Notes under the pieces: model-generated
What the model saw: the letters and a program-made list of their open reading frames with translations, nothing else
The model's database searches: none
What the model was told of the DNA's origin: nothing
DNA from: Candidatus Defluviibacterium haderslevense
GTDB taxonomy: Bacteria; Bacteroidota; Bacteroidia; Chitinophagales; Saprospiraceae
DNA length: 64,000 nucleotides
Assembly (NCBI GenBank): GCA_016712225.1
Contig: JADJRL010000003.1
Span: forward strand, 517,001 to 581,000
Direction of reading: 5' to 3'
Made by a program: the position numbers and the translations under genes
In this document: in pieces, positions 9,204 to 18,248 of the stretch
How the letters are laid out: each line of letters begins with the position of its first letter
How positions within the stretch are numbered: position 1 is the first letter of the stretch

Positions 9204-9290
9204 GTGGGCGTGCCCCTTCGGGTCAGGCTATCCATTACAATAGTATCCCCCTTTGGGTGGATCCTATTTCCATTTCTATCCTTCACGCAA
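9204..9290 (+). ncRNA. Structured intergenic element (possible small RNA or dispersed repeat)
   Basis: The sequence folds as a closed multi-hairpin unit: GCGTG at 9208-9212 pairs with CACGC at 9284-9288; inside, CCC 9214-9216 pairs with GGG 9220-9222 around TTC; and ATCC plus CCC (9245-9251) pairs with GGG plus GGAT (9255-9262) with one bulged T. The flanking words GGGCGTGCC, GGTCAGGCTATCC and CTATCCTTCACGC resemble, from memory, an intergenic sequence seen repeatedly in Bacteroidota genomes with a variable central hairpin. Its GC content is clearly higher than its surroundings. It lies between the divergent kor operon and a lipoprotein gene. Function unknown; transcription and strand are not shown by the sequence. 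Confidence 0.5.
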
Positions 9291-9421
9291 AGGGCAGATT
9301 CCGACCCATTCTGGTAATGAACTGAGAAAACATGTGCCTCGAATAAATTAAAGTAAAATCCAATCCTACAACTTTAATAAAATTTAGTGGTTCATGTATA
9401 TCAAATGATCCATTTAAATAT

Positions 9422-9429
9422 TATATTTG
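9422..9429 (+). promoter_or_regulatory. Candidate -7 element (TATATTTG) for the lipoprotein gene
   Basis: The octamer matches TAnnTTTG and lies about 88 bases before the ATG at 9518. No convincing -33 TTG was seen at the proper distance, so this is only a candidate. Confidence 0.25.
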
Positions 9430-9517
9430 TATTGACATTTTGAACCTTGTTAAAAGAGATTCCCCAGATATCAAATTATAACATCAAATTTACTTTTATC
9501 ATTAAATAAATAATATC

Positions 9518-9871
9518 ATGAAACAAACACTCCAATTCTGTCTACTTCTTTTTGTCTGCTTATTTTTAAATCCATCTTGTTCTAAAGATGAACCTGTAAA
9601 TAATAATCCCGCTTGTAACTTTCTTGGTAAATGGATCCAACACGATAATGCAGGTAAGCCTATTTTAGATTCTGATATCGAATTTCTGGCTAATGGCGAT
9701 TATATAGGAAGAAATGGCAATGTAGTTAACAAATGGGTAGGCCCGGATTGCATCAATATCAGCATCCAAAAAAATGGTGTTGAAATTGAAAAATATTTCA
9801 TTGTATCGTTAATTGGTGATGTACTTAAAGTTATAGATAATACGATACCTGTAACTTATTATAAGTATTGA
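9518..9871 (+). CDS. Small lipoprotein, unknown function (lipocalin-like size)
   Basis: The 117-residue protein has a signal peptide ending in the lipobox-like NPSC, with Cys20 or so followed by SKDE, so it should be lipidated and anchored in a membrane after signal peptidase II cleavage. The mature part (FLGKWIQHDNAGKPI, then a FLANGDYIG turn) recalls small lipocalin-like lipoproteins of Bacteroidota that begin with a GKW motif, but no family could be fixed. It stands alone, with an A-rich leader and a possible TATATTTG -7 element at 9422-9429. The start ATG at 9518 gives the signal peptide directly. Confidence 0.7.
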   Translation: MKQTLQFCLLLFVCLFLNPSCSKDEPVNNNPACNFLGKWIQHDNAGKPILDSDIEFLANGDYIGRNGNVVNKWVGPDCINISIQKNGVEIEKYFIVSLIGDVLKVIDNTIPVTYYKY

Positions 9872-10521
9872 TTTGACTAAGCTAATCAATTACTAATTTT
9901 TGATTCAGCTGATACTTTGGAATTGGTTGCAATTAAAATTCCAGACATAGAAAGATAATTTAGGCCCTTCTCGGCCAAGAGCTTTCTTATAATGTATAAT
10001 TTATGATTGAGTCCAATACAGTATTCTATGATTCATAGATTGAAGTTTTTAATTCTACTTATACAATCATGTTTTTCTTGTCCATCTCCTCCATCTCGTC
10101 CATGCTAAGGCAGGTCATATATGGAGAATATCAAACCTACCCCCAAAGTATTCATAGCTGTCCATATACTTGTGAGTAACTTCATGATAGATAAAACTAC
10201 AAGAAGATTGATCATATAAATGTATGCTTGCGGTGGTCTTTACCACGTATATTTCTAAATCCCAAATTCTGTCTATCTAGAAATACAAGGTGGATATTGA
10301 GCACATTAAGTAACCATTACCACAAAGAACAAATGGATCGCTAATCCCAATGGGAACTAATTACTTTTTTGAATAACGATTCATAGTCCACTTCCGATTT
10401 TAATGTCTTACTAATACTCCCTAACTATAATATTAAATAAGTTTGAAAAATAATTTTACATATGGACAAAAAATTAATAGATAAATCTTAACTTGTCCTC
10501 TAGAACCAACCATTTTTAACC
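9872..10521. other. 650-bp intergenic region without recognised gene
   Basis: No open frame longer than about 55 codons with a plausible start was found on either strand, and there is no tRNA-like structure. A 54-codon minus-strand open frame (10115-10276) contains HEVTH, but it lacks a start and recognisable family. The length suggests decayed sequence or a long leader for the following surface-protein gene. Confidence 0.5.
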
Positions 10522-12927
10522 ATGAAAACACTAATCTCAAATTTCTATTCTGGAATCCCATTTTTTAGACTGAAAAACAAATCTTTTATAATTTCCTTTT
10601 TTGCCCTATTAATGGTCCATAATGTCAAAGCACAACAATATTGGAATAAATTAAATGAGCCAACATTTAACTATTACACTGATTATACTTATATTAAGCA
10701 ATATGGCCAATCGAATATATTAGTTCGTATTCCTGGTACAGGTCAAATTCCGATTCATTATTTATCTTTAGATGATGGTATAACCTGGAAAGAAATAGGT
10801 AGAGATCCTAATAATTCAGAGCTTAGATTAGCTTATCAAATTCAACCACTTTCAGATGGAACTTTGATAGGGACAAAACAACAAGATGTGGTAATAAGTA
10901 AAGACAATGGTAATTCTTGGAGTATTACGCCCAATCGATGGAATATAAAAACTTCTAGTGAACCTTTTTTCGATTTCAATGAAAACATACATGTTCTTGG
11001 TATTGATAGCGTATATATATCAAATGATCAATGTACAACATGGTTGAGTTACCCAATCAAAAATCCTAGTTCAAACATATTAGGTACCAGATTTAATATT
11101 AGTGATTCAATGTTGATCATTTATGAATTGACCAATAAAGTATTTTTATCCAATGATCTAGGCCAACAATGGGATTCGCTTATATTTAAACAAACTACTT
11201 TAATAAATAATGTTACCATTTCTAAAAATAAAAATATTTATATTTTACTTTATGATTTTAATTTATTTACAAATTACGTTTTATACTCAAAAGATTTAGG
11301 TAAAAATTTTGATACTTTAAAAAACATTACCGATTATTCAATTATTGATGAAAATGACATTATCTATACCCAAAATTTTGAACATAAAACTATAGATATG
11401 TATAAATTTGATACTAAATTACGCAGTTATCCAATTGATGAATTTTTTGATTTTAACAATGACAATTATTTTAAAATTTCCAAAGGAATTAATAATCATT
11501 TATATGTTGGAAAATTAGGCGAAGTAATTTATAAATCGAAGGATACTTTTAATTTTATAACAGGTTTATTCACCTCAAAAACGATTAAAGATCTAAACCA
11601 AAATTGTATTAATGACCCTCTAGAAACTAAACCCTGGATTGGTGAAATGAAATTTTCGAATACAATAAACAGTTATGGAATAAATACCGAACCTAAAGGA
11701 GATATTGTAGTTTATCCTGAGATTGGTAATTATTCCCTAACCATAGAAGATCCTTTAAATATATGGGAACTTTGTGATGATCTGTCTAATATCCAAATTG
11801 TAAAAGATTCTAATTACACTTACAAGGATATATTGATTAAGTCAAAAGAAAACTGCGTATCTATTGATTTTAATATAAGCACACAAAACATGAGGCCTTG
11901 TTTTGATAATAATATTATTTATGTGAATGTAAATAATTTAGGAACAATAGATGCAAGCAATATTAAATTAAAAATTAATTTGGGTCCATTATTAAAAGTC
12001 ATTTCATGTTCCGCTAATAATTTTTCCATTATTGGGAATGAAATGACTATTGATCTGGATCTTATTCCTAGTGGTGAAAGCATTCTAATCAGCATCGTAC
12101 ATAAATTGGATTGTAAGGCAAAATTGGGAGAATCCTTATGCATTACAGGTGAAGTGTTATTTAAAGATCCTTGCAAACTTCATAAAGATTCAAATAATGT
12201 TAAAACAACTTGTGCGATCATTCGTGGTGCATTTGATCCAAATGACAAAACAGCACTTGTGAACGGAAAAGAATTGAATAGTTTTGTTCCACCCAATAAT
12301 CTGATTACTTATCAGATTCGTTTCCAAAATACCGGTAACGATACTGCCTTTAATGTTTTCATAAAAGACACCTTAGATAGTAATCTTGATTGGAGTACTT
12401 TTAAATTTATAGCTTCTAGCCATCCTGCAAATTATTCATTGACGGAAAATAGGATATTGAGATTTGATTTTCCAGAAATATATCTTCCTGATAGCAATGC
12501 TAATGAAATAGCTTCTCATGGATTTGTTATTTACTCTATAGAACAAAAGCCACAAATCAAAATTGGCAATAAAATAAAAAACAAAGCTTACATTTATTTT
12601 GATTTTAACGATCCGGTTTTGACTAATGAAGTCACTTTGGAAGTACAGGAACCTGTATCTACATCTCATGAAACTAAAAAAATAACCTATATTAGGGCTG
12701 TTCCAAATCCATTTAACAATAGAACCCAATTAATATTACCGCTGGAATATATTTCCGGAATTAAGGAAGTGAAATTGATCAACATGAATGGTACTGAAAT
12801 CTTTTCTAAGAAGACTAATGAACGAATCATTGAAATTGAAAATTTAAACTATATCCCGGGTATGTACACCGTTAGAATTAAAAATTCAAATGGTGACACT
12901 GGCATTTTCAAATTAATAATATACTAA
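10522..12927 (+). CDS. Surface protein with BNR-like N-terminus, DUF7619-like domain and T9SS type A sorting domain
   Basis: The 801-residue protein begins with a long n-region and hydrophobic core ending VKAQ (about residue 38), a signal peptide. Residues ~40-360 contain several sialidase/BNR-type turns (DDGITWKEIG, SKDNGNSWS, SNDLGQQWDS, SKDLGKNFDT), suggesting a beta-propeller. Around 570-725 lies the block GAFDPNDKTAL ... ITYQIRFQNTGNDTAFNV ... YIYFDFNDPV, which I recognise as the DUF7619/DUF11-like domain frequent in large secreted proteins of this group. The last ~80 residues (VPNPFNN ... GMYTVRIKNSNG) are a T9SS type A sorting domain. It probably is secreted and attached to the surface. 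Substrate or partner unknown. A TonB-C lipoprotein gene follows 90 bp downstream. Confidence 0.85.
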   Translation: MKTLISNFYSGIPFFRLKNKSFIISFFALLMVHNVKAQQYWNKLNEPTFNYYTDYTYIKQYGQSNILVRIPGTGQIPIHYLSLDDGITWKEIGRDPNNSELRLAYQIQPLSDGTLIGTKQQDVVISKDNGNSWSITPNRWNIKTSSEPFFDFNENIHVLGIDSVYISNDQCTTWLSYPIKNPSSNILGTRFNISDSMLIIYELTNKVFLSNDLGQQWDSLIFKQTTLINNVTISKNKNIYILLYDFNLFTNYVLYSKDLGKNFDTLKNITDYSIIDENDIIYTQNFEHKTIDMYKFDTKLRSYPIDEFFDFNNDNYFKISKGINNHLYVGKLGEVIYKSKDTFNFITGLFTSKTIKDLNQNCINDPLETKPWIGEMKFSNTINSYGINTEPKGDIVVYPEIGNYSLTIEDPLNIWELCDDLSNIQIVKDSNYTYKDILIKSKENCVSIDFNISTQNMRPCFDNNIIYVNVNNLGTIDASNIKLKINLGPLLKVISCSANNFSIIGNEMTIDLDLIPSGESILISIVHKLDCKAKLGESLCITGEVLFKDPCKLHKDSNNVKTTCAIIRGAFDPNDKTALVNGKELNSFVPPNNLITYQIRFQNTGNDTAFNVFIKDTLDSNLDWSTFKFIASSHPANYSLTENRILRFDFPEIYLPDSNANEIASHGFVIYSIEQKPQIKIGNKIKNKAYIYFDFNDPVLTNEVTLEVQEPVSTSHETKKITYIRAVPNPFNNRTQLILPLEYISGIKEVKLINMNGTEIFSKKTNERIIEIENLNYIPGMYTVRIKNSNGDTGIFKLIIY

Positions 12928-13017
12928 AAAACCAGACGCATTTTCTTTCTTTCTATTTAAGATCTATTCATCAATTAAATAATAGTTTATATTTACATTT
13001 AATAAACAATTAACCCT

Positions 13018-13437
13018 ATGAAACAATTAACTTTTAATACCAGTTTGATAATACTATCCCTAGTATTATTGTTGTCTTGCAAGAAAAACACTGAAGATTT
13101 AAAAGATCAAAGTGTAAAAGAAGATGAAACATTTAATTTTGTTGAACAATTACCAGAATTCCCCGGTGGACCTGCTGCAATGACAAAATTCATCAACGAT
13201 AATATGCGTTACCCTGAAGAAGCAAAATTGCATAAAGTAGCGGGCACGGTTGTAATTCAATTTGTTGTTACCAAGGAAGGCAAAATCATCAACGTAACTT
13301 TAACAAGAGGTATAGGCTATGGATGCGATGAAGAAGCTCTTCGAGTGATTCAATCCATGCCAGATTGGAAACCAGGAAAATATAAAAATAAAGAGGTTCC
13401 TGTAAATTTTACCCTTCCGGTTAAATTTAAATTATAA
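13018..13437 (+). CDS. Lipoprotein with TonB C-terminal domain
   Basis: The 139-residue protein has a signal peptide with a lipobox (LLLSC, Cys about 21) and lysines after it. Residues ~45-139 form a TonB C-terminal-type domain (PF03544): EFPGGPAAMTKFI, YPEEAKLHKVAGTVVIQFVV, then GCDEEALRVIQSMPDWKPG. In classical TonB this domain follows a single transmembrane anchor and proline-rich linker. Here it is carried by a short lipoprotein with no linker, so it is unlikely to be a normal energy transducer reaching across the periplasm. Such stand-alone TonB-C lipoproteins are common in Bacteroidota; their job is not clear. It may be transcribed alone from the AT-rich region before it. Confidence 0.8.
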   Translation: MKQLTFNTSLIILSLVLLLSCKKNTEDLKDQSVKEDETFNFVEQLPEFPGGPAAMTKFINDNMRYPEEAKLHKVAGTVVIQFVVTKEGKIINVTLTRGIGYGCDEEALRVIQSMPDWKPGKYKNKEVPVNFTLPVKFKL

Positions 13438-13614
13438 TAAATGGCAACCATTCAGTTCTAAGCGCAATTGATGCGGTAATCTTTTTTGCTTCGGATAATA
13501 TCCATCGTTTAAAGTAAATGAATAATTTTTTTTGGCAGCTTGTGCCGTTCGTATCAACAGTGTATTTTTGTCTAATTTTTGAAAAAAATGTTGACAAAAA
13601 CATACCACAAATTA

Positions 13615-14175
13615 TTAAAATCCAATACCTAAATGCAATCCCCCAAGTTGGGTATACCCAGAATCTTTAGCAGGTCCAAATCTCCCTGGAGCAACCAATT
13701 CTACAAAAAATGCTCCGTTGTTTTTAAATTTAAAGGATTTATTAAGCAAGGGCGTAAAACCGAATTGACCTTCACCAGATTCAAAAGCTAATCTCAATCC
13801 AAATGTCCAGCCTTTTTTAAGTGGAAAGAGTACACCTGGATGGTATAATAAATGAACACGATAAGGAATGTCAGTTGAGACATATGGCTTAATGACTGGT
13901 ACAAACTCGAGATCAACTAACATTCTACATGGCGTCTTGAATGTGACTCCAAATGGAAAACCAATGGTATAAAAATTATATTTATCTAAAAAAGTAAATT
14001 CCCCTTTATTTACAGCGCCTACAATTTGAACCACCCCAAAATGATATCCTGCAACAATTTGCGTGTTTGTTTTCTCTATAGCAATGGAATCTTGTGAGTG
14101 TATTCGATCAAAGTTGAGCATATAACACCCAATAAACAATAGAATTCTTGTAAACTTTTTTAATGATTTATTCAT
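13615..14175 (-). CDS. Exported barrel-like protein, unknown function
   Basis: The 186-residue protein has a signal peptide (hydrophobic core ILLFIGCYML, cleavage near IHSQ about residue 28). The mature part alternates hydrophobic and polar residues with many Gly, Phe and Tyr, and it ends with GLHLGIGF. A terminal Phe and such alternation are typical of small outer-membrane beta-barrels. It sits 10 bp downstream of a DoxX/YkgB-like membrane protein gene in the same direction, so the two are probably co-transcribed. I do not recognise the family; barrel topology is an inference from composition and the C-terminal residue. Confidence 0.6.
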   Translation of the reverse strand: MNKSLKKFTRILLFIGCYMLNFDRIHSQDSIAIEKTNTQIVAGYHFGVVQIVGAVNKGEFTFLDKYNFYTIGFPFGVTFKTPCRMLVDLEFVPVIKPYVSTDIPYRVHLLYHPGVLFPLKKGWTFGLRLAFESGEGQFGFTPLLNKSFKFKNNGAFFVELVAPGRFGPAKDSGYTQLGGLHLGIGF

Positions 14176-14185
14176 GATAGAAATT

Positions 14186-14638
14186 TTAGTTTTTCGTTGA
14201 ATAATTTATTTGATTTTTAAGATTTGAATTCCAATATTTTAATATGGAAAGTGCACATCCCATGAGTACAACATTTTTTATAATATATTGACCTGTTAGT
14301 GTTGGTGCTATTCCATTATGCCACACCTCTTGAGGCAGGACAAACAAAGGTAGTAGTGTAGTAACAATTTGAATAGAAAAAACAGTAAAAGCAATTTTTG
14401 TATATCGTGGACACAAAAAAAGGATACCAATAATGCATTCTAAAAGTCCCAGAAAAATTAGAAAATAATCGAACGGAACCAAGGAATGTATTGTCTTTAA
14501 ATAGAGATCTCTCACCAGAGGTTCTGCAGGTGATAATGAAAGTAATTTTAATATGCCAAACCAATAAAATATAATGCATAAAGCTAACCTGTTAAATAGA
14601 TCCACTTTATCATAAATAAAGTCTTTTGACTTATACAT
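14186..14638 (-). CDS. DoxX/YkgB (DUF417)-like inner-membrane protein
   Basis: The 150-residue protein has about four hydrophobic segments (around residues 15-33, 55-75, 80-100 and 118-135). The first carries LALCIIFYWFGILKL and is followed by SPAEPLV, which resembles the start of DUF417/YkgB proteins (IFIWFGxLKF), relatives of DoxX. The role of the family is poorly defined; members are integral inner-membrane proteins, some linked to redox stress. It is the first gene of a likely two-gene unit with the barrel-like protein. ATG start at 14638. The family call is by motif memory and could instead be a generic DoxX-like protein. Confidence 0.55.
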   Translation of the reverse strand: MYKSKDFIYDKVDLFNRLALCIIFYWFGILKLLSLSPAEPLVRDLYLKTIHSLVPFDYFLIFLGLLECIIGILFLCPRYTKIAFTVFSIQIVTTLLPLFVLPQEVWHNGIAPTLTGQYIIKNVVLMGCALSILKYWNSNLKNQINYSTKN

Positions 14639-15101
14639 ATGTTAAATTTATAAAACCAATAGTCATAGAATATAAATTGTCGTAGTATCTAGATAAATGG
14701 ATGCATCCCTACCAAAACATTTAATATAAATTACTATTAAATATATGGTGTGGCAAAACTACCTCTCATGATTATAGTAGATATTAGAATTCCATAAGAA
14801 TTTAATGAGAATTTCGTTAGAGTTTCATTTATAACTGGGTGCCAAATTCTAATTATTGTAATATTATTGTAGAAAGCAAAAGACACTTTCAAAGTTTAAT
14901 TTGATGTAGAAGCATTTAGCTTAGTTTGATTTCCATTATCTTTTTTGATATTATTAAATATTCTATTGGAATCATACAGTTGTTGAACCATACAGACATG
15001 ATAGGACATGATATAGAGAACTAAAAATCGATTACAATCTAATTTTTATATATACAAGTTGAAGTTCTCTTCGATAATATTTATAGCCTTAATTTATCAG
15101 T
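14639..15101. other. Intergenic region without recognised gene
   Basis: About 460 bases between two minus-strand genes. No open frame with coding character, no tRNA-like fold and no repeat was recognised. It likely holds the promoter of the DoxX-like gene at its lower end. Confidence 0.45.
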
Positions 15102-15141
15102 AAAAAAAAAAAGGCTGCTCCGAAATGGAACAGCCTTTTTT
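15102..15141 (-). terminator. Intrinsic terminator of the sialidase-like T9SS gene
   Basis: AAGGCTG 15111-15117 pairs with CAGCCTT 15131-15137, extended inward by TCC/GGA with one mismatch and outward by A/T pairs; the loop is GAAAT. On the minus strand the stem is followed by a run of T (the A run at 15102-15112). It lies 20 bases after the stop at 15161. Confidence 0.85.
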
Positions 15142-15160
15142 AAAATTTATTTTATAATAA

Positions 15161-17074
15161 TTAAATTTTTACCAATTTTACTGCTGCTGAATTAACACCA
15201 ACTTTTAATTTGATGATATAATTTCCAGATGTAATGTTTTGTAGATTGATTTCTTCATTGTAAACACCGGCTCCAATTTGGCCTAATGATTTAGTTTGCA
15301 TCAATTGACCAGTTAAAGAATACACTTCCAACTGTGCCTGTCCACCTTTTGCAACTTCAAAATTTACGCGTGTAGATTCATTCACTACATTCGGAGTAAG
15401 CGTCATTGCAAAGAAAGAAGGTTTGTTCACTTTTTCTGTAAGCGTTAGCGTGTTTTTATCGAATATTAAATGAGCCATTTCATTTTCAGAAGAAGGATCT
15501 AAATCGCCATTGACAGTTAATCCTGGTTCATAATCCATCATAAATGTAAGATGTAAGTCATTTCCATTGATAATAACACTTGGAAAAACTGCTTCTGCGA
15601 AAGTATAGAATGTAGGATCATCTTTAAATAATTGATCATTTATTACATCTACAAACTCCGGCCATGTAGCGCCGCCATCTTTAGATTTAGTCAATATGAT
15701 GTGTCTGTAATTCTGTGCACCAGAAGAAATATTGCTTTCACTCAATGCAGAATATGCAAGATATAAATTATTGTCATTATCTACTGTAGCTGATGGTTGA
15801 GAAGACAATGAAGTATAATATAAAGCTATGGCATCAGATCCAGTAATATTTAAAGTACCATCACTATTCTCGTCAAGACATCCAGCAATTCCTTTAACAT
15901 AACTATTAGCTCCCATATCTTCATTCCAATAATCGATTCCATTTCTACCTGGATAATAACTTGATGTTCCATCACCAGGAGTTACATCTGTTACATACAT
16001 TTCACCCCAAAAAGCGTGAATTTTGCCATTATTGTCTATAGTCAAATTACCTGAGCCATCATTAGTATAAATGGATTTCATTGCAGCATCATCTGCACCT
16101 ACTGCACCACCAGGACCAGAAGTATCCACCCCACCGATATCATCAATACTGTATTCTGTGTCATAAATATAACGAGATATAGGGAACTTATGAATTACAG
16201 TTTTAGTCCATGTAGTACCGTTGTCTGATGATTTATAAACCGACATATCATTCCATTGGGTTTGCATTAATATAGCAACTGTATTTCCCTTCGCATATAA
16301 ACTATAAGAATCACTGTCCATTCTTGCAAAATCAACACTATCCAATCCTGGAATAATCAAGTCCTTGATATCCCAAGTCACTCCACCATCGGGTGAACGG
16401 AAATATAACACATGACCATCAACACCATGATATACTACTCCATTTGTTGTAGTTCCTGTAGGTGTAGTAACACCTATCACATGTAAAGTTTTATTATCGA
16501 CCCCACCAATGGTAGCTCTTGGCCATAAAACACCTTTTGGCGTTGCAGTTGGCATTTTGGTATTAACCCAAGATCCACCAACTTTTTTTCGAGCAATATT
16601 TAAAAAATAATTGTTTGCAGCAAAACTATGCGATACAATAATCTCAGTACCTTCTGCATCTACAGCTATGTTTCCCCATCCTACACGAACATTTTCTACT
16701 CGCTTAGTTGGTTCAGCATCCCACGCACCTGCGGTAAATTTGTTATATCCAGTACCTCTATCATCCCATGCTCCATCTGCTAATAAACTCATCGTCCAGG
16801 CAGTAACCAAATTACCACTAGCATCAAATGCCAAATGATTTGGAATTGGTCCATTAGATTGTAAATCATAAGTAGTTATACCTGAACGATCATAAGGATA
16901 ACGGGTCTTTAACTTAGGACTTGAAACTCCGGTATTCTTAGCAGGCTCAAAACCAGTTTTAGCAACTTTGTTAAAGACTGCACTTTCGCTTTTAAGTGGC
17001 TGCACGACCTTAAATTGAGCGTCGACAAGCCAAACGAAACTAAAAAACAGTAAACTTGTAAAAATTTTTTTCAT
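15161..17074 (-). CDS. Sialidase-like secreted protein with T9SS type A sorting domain
   Basis: The 637-residue protein has a clean signal peptide (about 20 residues, ending VDAQ). The body contains repeated beta-propeller-type turns, including SPDGGVTWDIKD, SSDNGTTWTKT and SKDGGATWPEF, the Asp-box/BNR pattern of sialidase-like propellers. I cannot see a catalytic arginine triad with certainty, so sialidase activity is not claimed. The last ~75 residues (FFAMTLTPNVVNES ... GNYIIKLKVGVNSAAVKLVKI) are a T9SS type A sorting domain, so it is probably cleaved and displayed or released by T9SS. It is a single-gene unit with a candidate promoter upstream and a strong terminator downstream. Confidence 0.85.
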   Translation of the reverse strand: MKKIFTSLLFFSFVWLVDAQFKVVQPLKSESAVFNKVAKTGFEPAKNTGVSSPKLKTRYPYDRSGITTYDLQSNGPIPNHLAFDASGNLVTAWTMSLLADGAWDDRGTGYNKFTAGAWDAEPTKRVENVRVGWGNIAVDAEGTEIIVSHSFAANNYFLNIARKKVGGSWVNTKMPTATPKGVLWPRATIGGVDNKTLHVIGVTTPTGTTTNGVVYHGVDGHVLYFRSPDGGVTWDIKDLIIPGLDSVDFARMDSDSYSLYAKGNTVAILMQTQWNDMSVYKSSDNGTTWTKTVIHKFPISRYIYDTEYSIDDIGGVDTSGPGGAVGADDAAMKSIYTNDGSGNLTIDNNGKIHAFWGEMYVTDVTPGDGTSSYYPGRNGIDYWNEDMGANSYVKGIAGCLDENSDGTLNITGSDAIALYYTSLSSQPSATVDNDNNLYLAYSALSESNISSGAQNYRHIILTKSKDGGATWPEFVDVINDQLFKDDPTFYTFAEAVFPSVIINGNDLHLTFMMDYEPGLTVNGDLDPSSENEMAHLIFDKNTLTLTEKVNKPSFFAMTLTPNVVNESTRVNFEVAKGGQAQLEVYSLTGQLMQTKSLGQIGAGVYNEEINLQNITSGNYIIKLKVGVNSAAVKLVKI

Positions 17075-17108
17075 GTTGTGGTTTTTATTTTTATTAAAAT
17101 GATATTGG

Positions 17109-17142
17109 CAAATTTAGGAATAATTAGATTAATTTAAACAAA
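17109..17142 (-). promoter_or_regulatory. Candidate Bacteroidota-type promoter (-33 TTTG, -7 TAAATTTG)
   Basis: On the minus strand TTTG (17142-17139) is followed after 22 bases by TAAATTTG (17116-17109), matching the -33 TTTG / -7 TAnnTTTG pattern. The -7 box lies 34 bases before the ATG at 17074, giving a leader of roughly 30 bases rich in A and T. The spacing is at the upper edge of what is usually reported. Confidence 0.5.
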
Positions 17143-17270
17143 TTTAACATCTGATGTTCATTTTTTGTTGCATAAGGGCTCATCCTCCACGGTTTGCATG
17201 TTATTATAATATGGGCTTATACCGATCCTGAAAAGTAATATTATTCTTTAACTACTAAGATGTCAATTAC

Positions 17271-18248
17271 TTATATATCATCAATATCTGTTACGTATTT
17301 CTTACAAAGTGAATCTATTATAGTGGAAAGGGGTTTGTATTTAAGACCTAATTCATTATTAGTCAATTCGTTATTATACTCAAATTTAAACGAAGATATC
17401 ACCACTGTTTCAGAAGTAATAACGGCTTGCTCACCTAATACGCGAGATCTGATAGTATCCAACTTTGCAACAATATGTCCGACAAATGAACTCACTTTTA
17501 TCCATGGAGGACTTTTGCCAAGGCCATTTGAGATTTCGGATAAAAGCTTTTTATAAGTCCAAGTCTCAGCATGTATGAGATATCTTGTCATCCAATTTTT
17601 TTTCTGTAAGATTTTCTCGATGGCTAAAGCTACGTCCCCTGCATAGACCAATCCTACTGTACCGGAAGGGTAAAAAGATAATTTCCTATTTACTCTACTA
17701 AATATACTGATCGACCCTTTTGACCAATCCCCAACGCCCAAAATGAGACATGGATGTACTATACAAACCCTTAATCCTTCAGCTTCTCCCCTAAAAATTT
17801 CAAGTTCACCCTTGTACTTGGATTTAGCATAATTAGAGTGAAAAACCGGATCGCCAAGTTCATGTTCACTGATAAAATAAGGTGAAATGGATTTAGCTAA
17901 GGTAGAAGATGAACTTACATAGATGATTTCCTTGACACCAGTTACCAAACTTGCATTAACCAGGTTTCTGGTTCCTAAATAATTGATTCGATCCAAGGCT
18001 TTTTTGTCTGTTGCAGCATAACTCACTTTTGCCGCTAAGTGAATGACCGTGTGAATTCCATCAAGTGCATCTTCTACACTAACAGGATCATTGAGATCCA
18101 TTTGTCGCCATGTTATCAATGTATTGTTTGGCAACTGATTATGATAAGTTCCGAAAATATTGGTATAACCACTACGAAGGAGTTGGCTAAGTACATATTG
18201 ACCTAAAAAACCGTTTGCCCCGGTTACCAGTATTAATTTATTTAGCAT
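17271..18248 (-). CDS. NAD(P)-dependent epimerase/dehydratase family (extended SDR)
   Basis: The 325-residue protein shows the Rossmann motif TGANGFLG at 9-16, a conserved HLAA near 70-73, a SSSS strand near 112-115 and the catalytic YxxxK (Tyr140, Lys144). Size and layout fit extended short-chain dehydrogenases such as dihydroflavonol reductase-like or 3-beta-hydroxysteroid dehydrogenase-like enzymes that act on sugar nucleotides or hydroxy-ketones. The substrate cannot be told. Its ATG at 18248 lies inside the 3' end of the cytochrome c gene (11-bp overlap), so both are translated from one message. Confidence 0.8.
   Translation of the reverse strand: MLNKLILVTGANGFLGQYVLSQLLRSGYTNIFGTYHNQLPNNTLITWRQMDLNDPVSVEDALDGIHTVIHLAAKVSYAATDKKALDRINYLGTRNLVNASLVTGVKEIIYVSSSSTLAKSISPYFISEHELGDPVFHSNYAKSKYKGELEIFRGEAEGLRVCIVHPCLILGVGDWSKGSISIFSRVNRKLSFYPSGTVGLVYAGDVALAIEKILQKKNWMTRYLIHAETWTYKKLLSEISNGLGKSPPWIKVSSFVGHIVAKLDTIRSRVLGEQAVITSETVVISSFKFEYNNELTNNELGLKYKPLSTIIDSLCKKYVTDIDDI

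Noticed and set aside
9056..9325. 89-codon plus-strand open frame across the structured element
   Set aside because: It runs antisense into the flavoprotein gene and through the hairpin element; composition is not protein-like, and the hairpins explain the sequence better.
10115..10276. 54-codon minus-strand open frame with HEVTH
   Set aside because: No start codon, stop just before it, no family and no further metalloprotease residues; probably chance.
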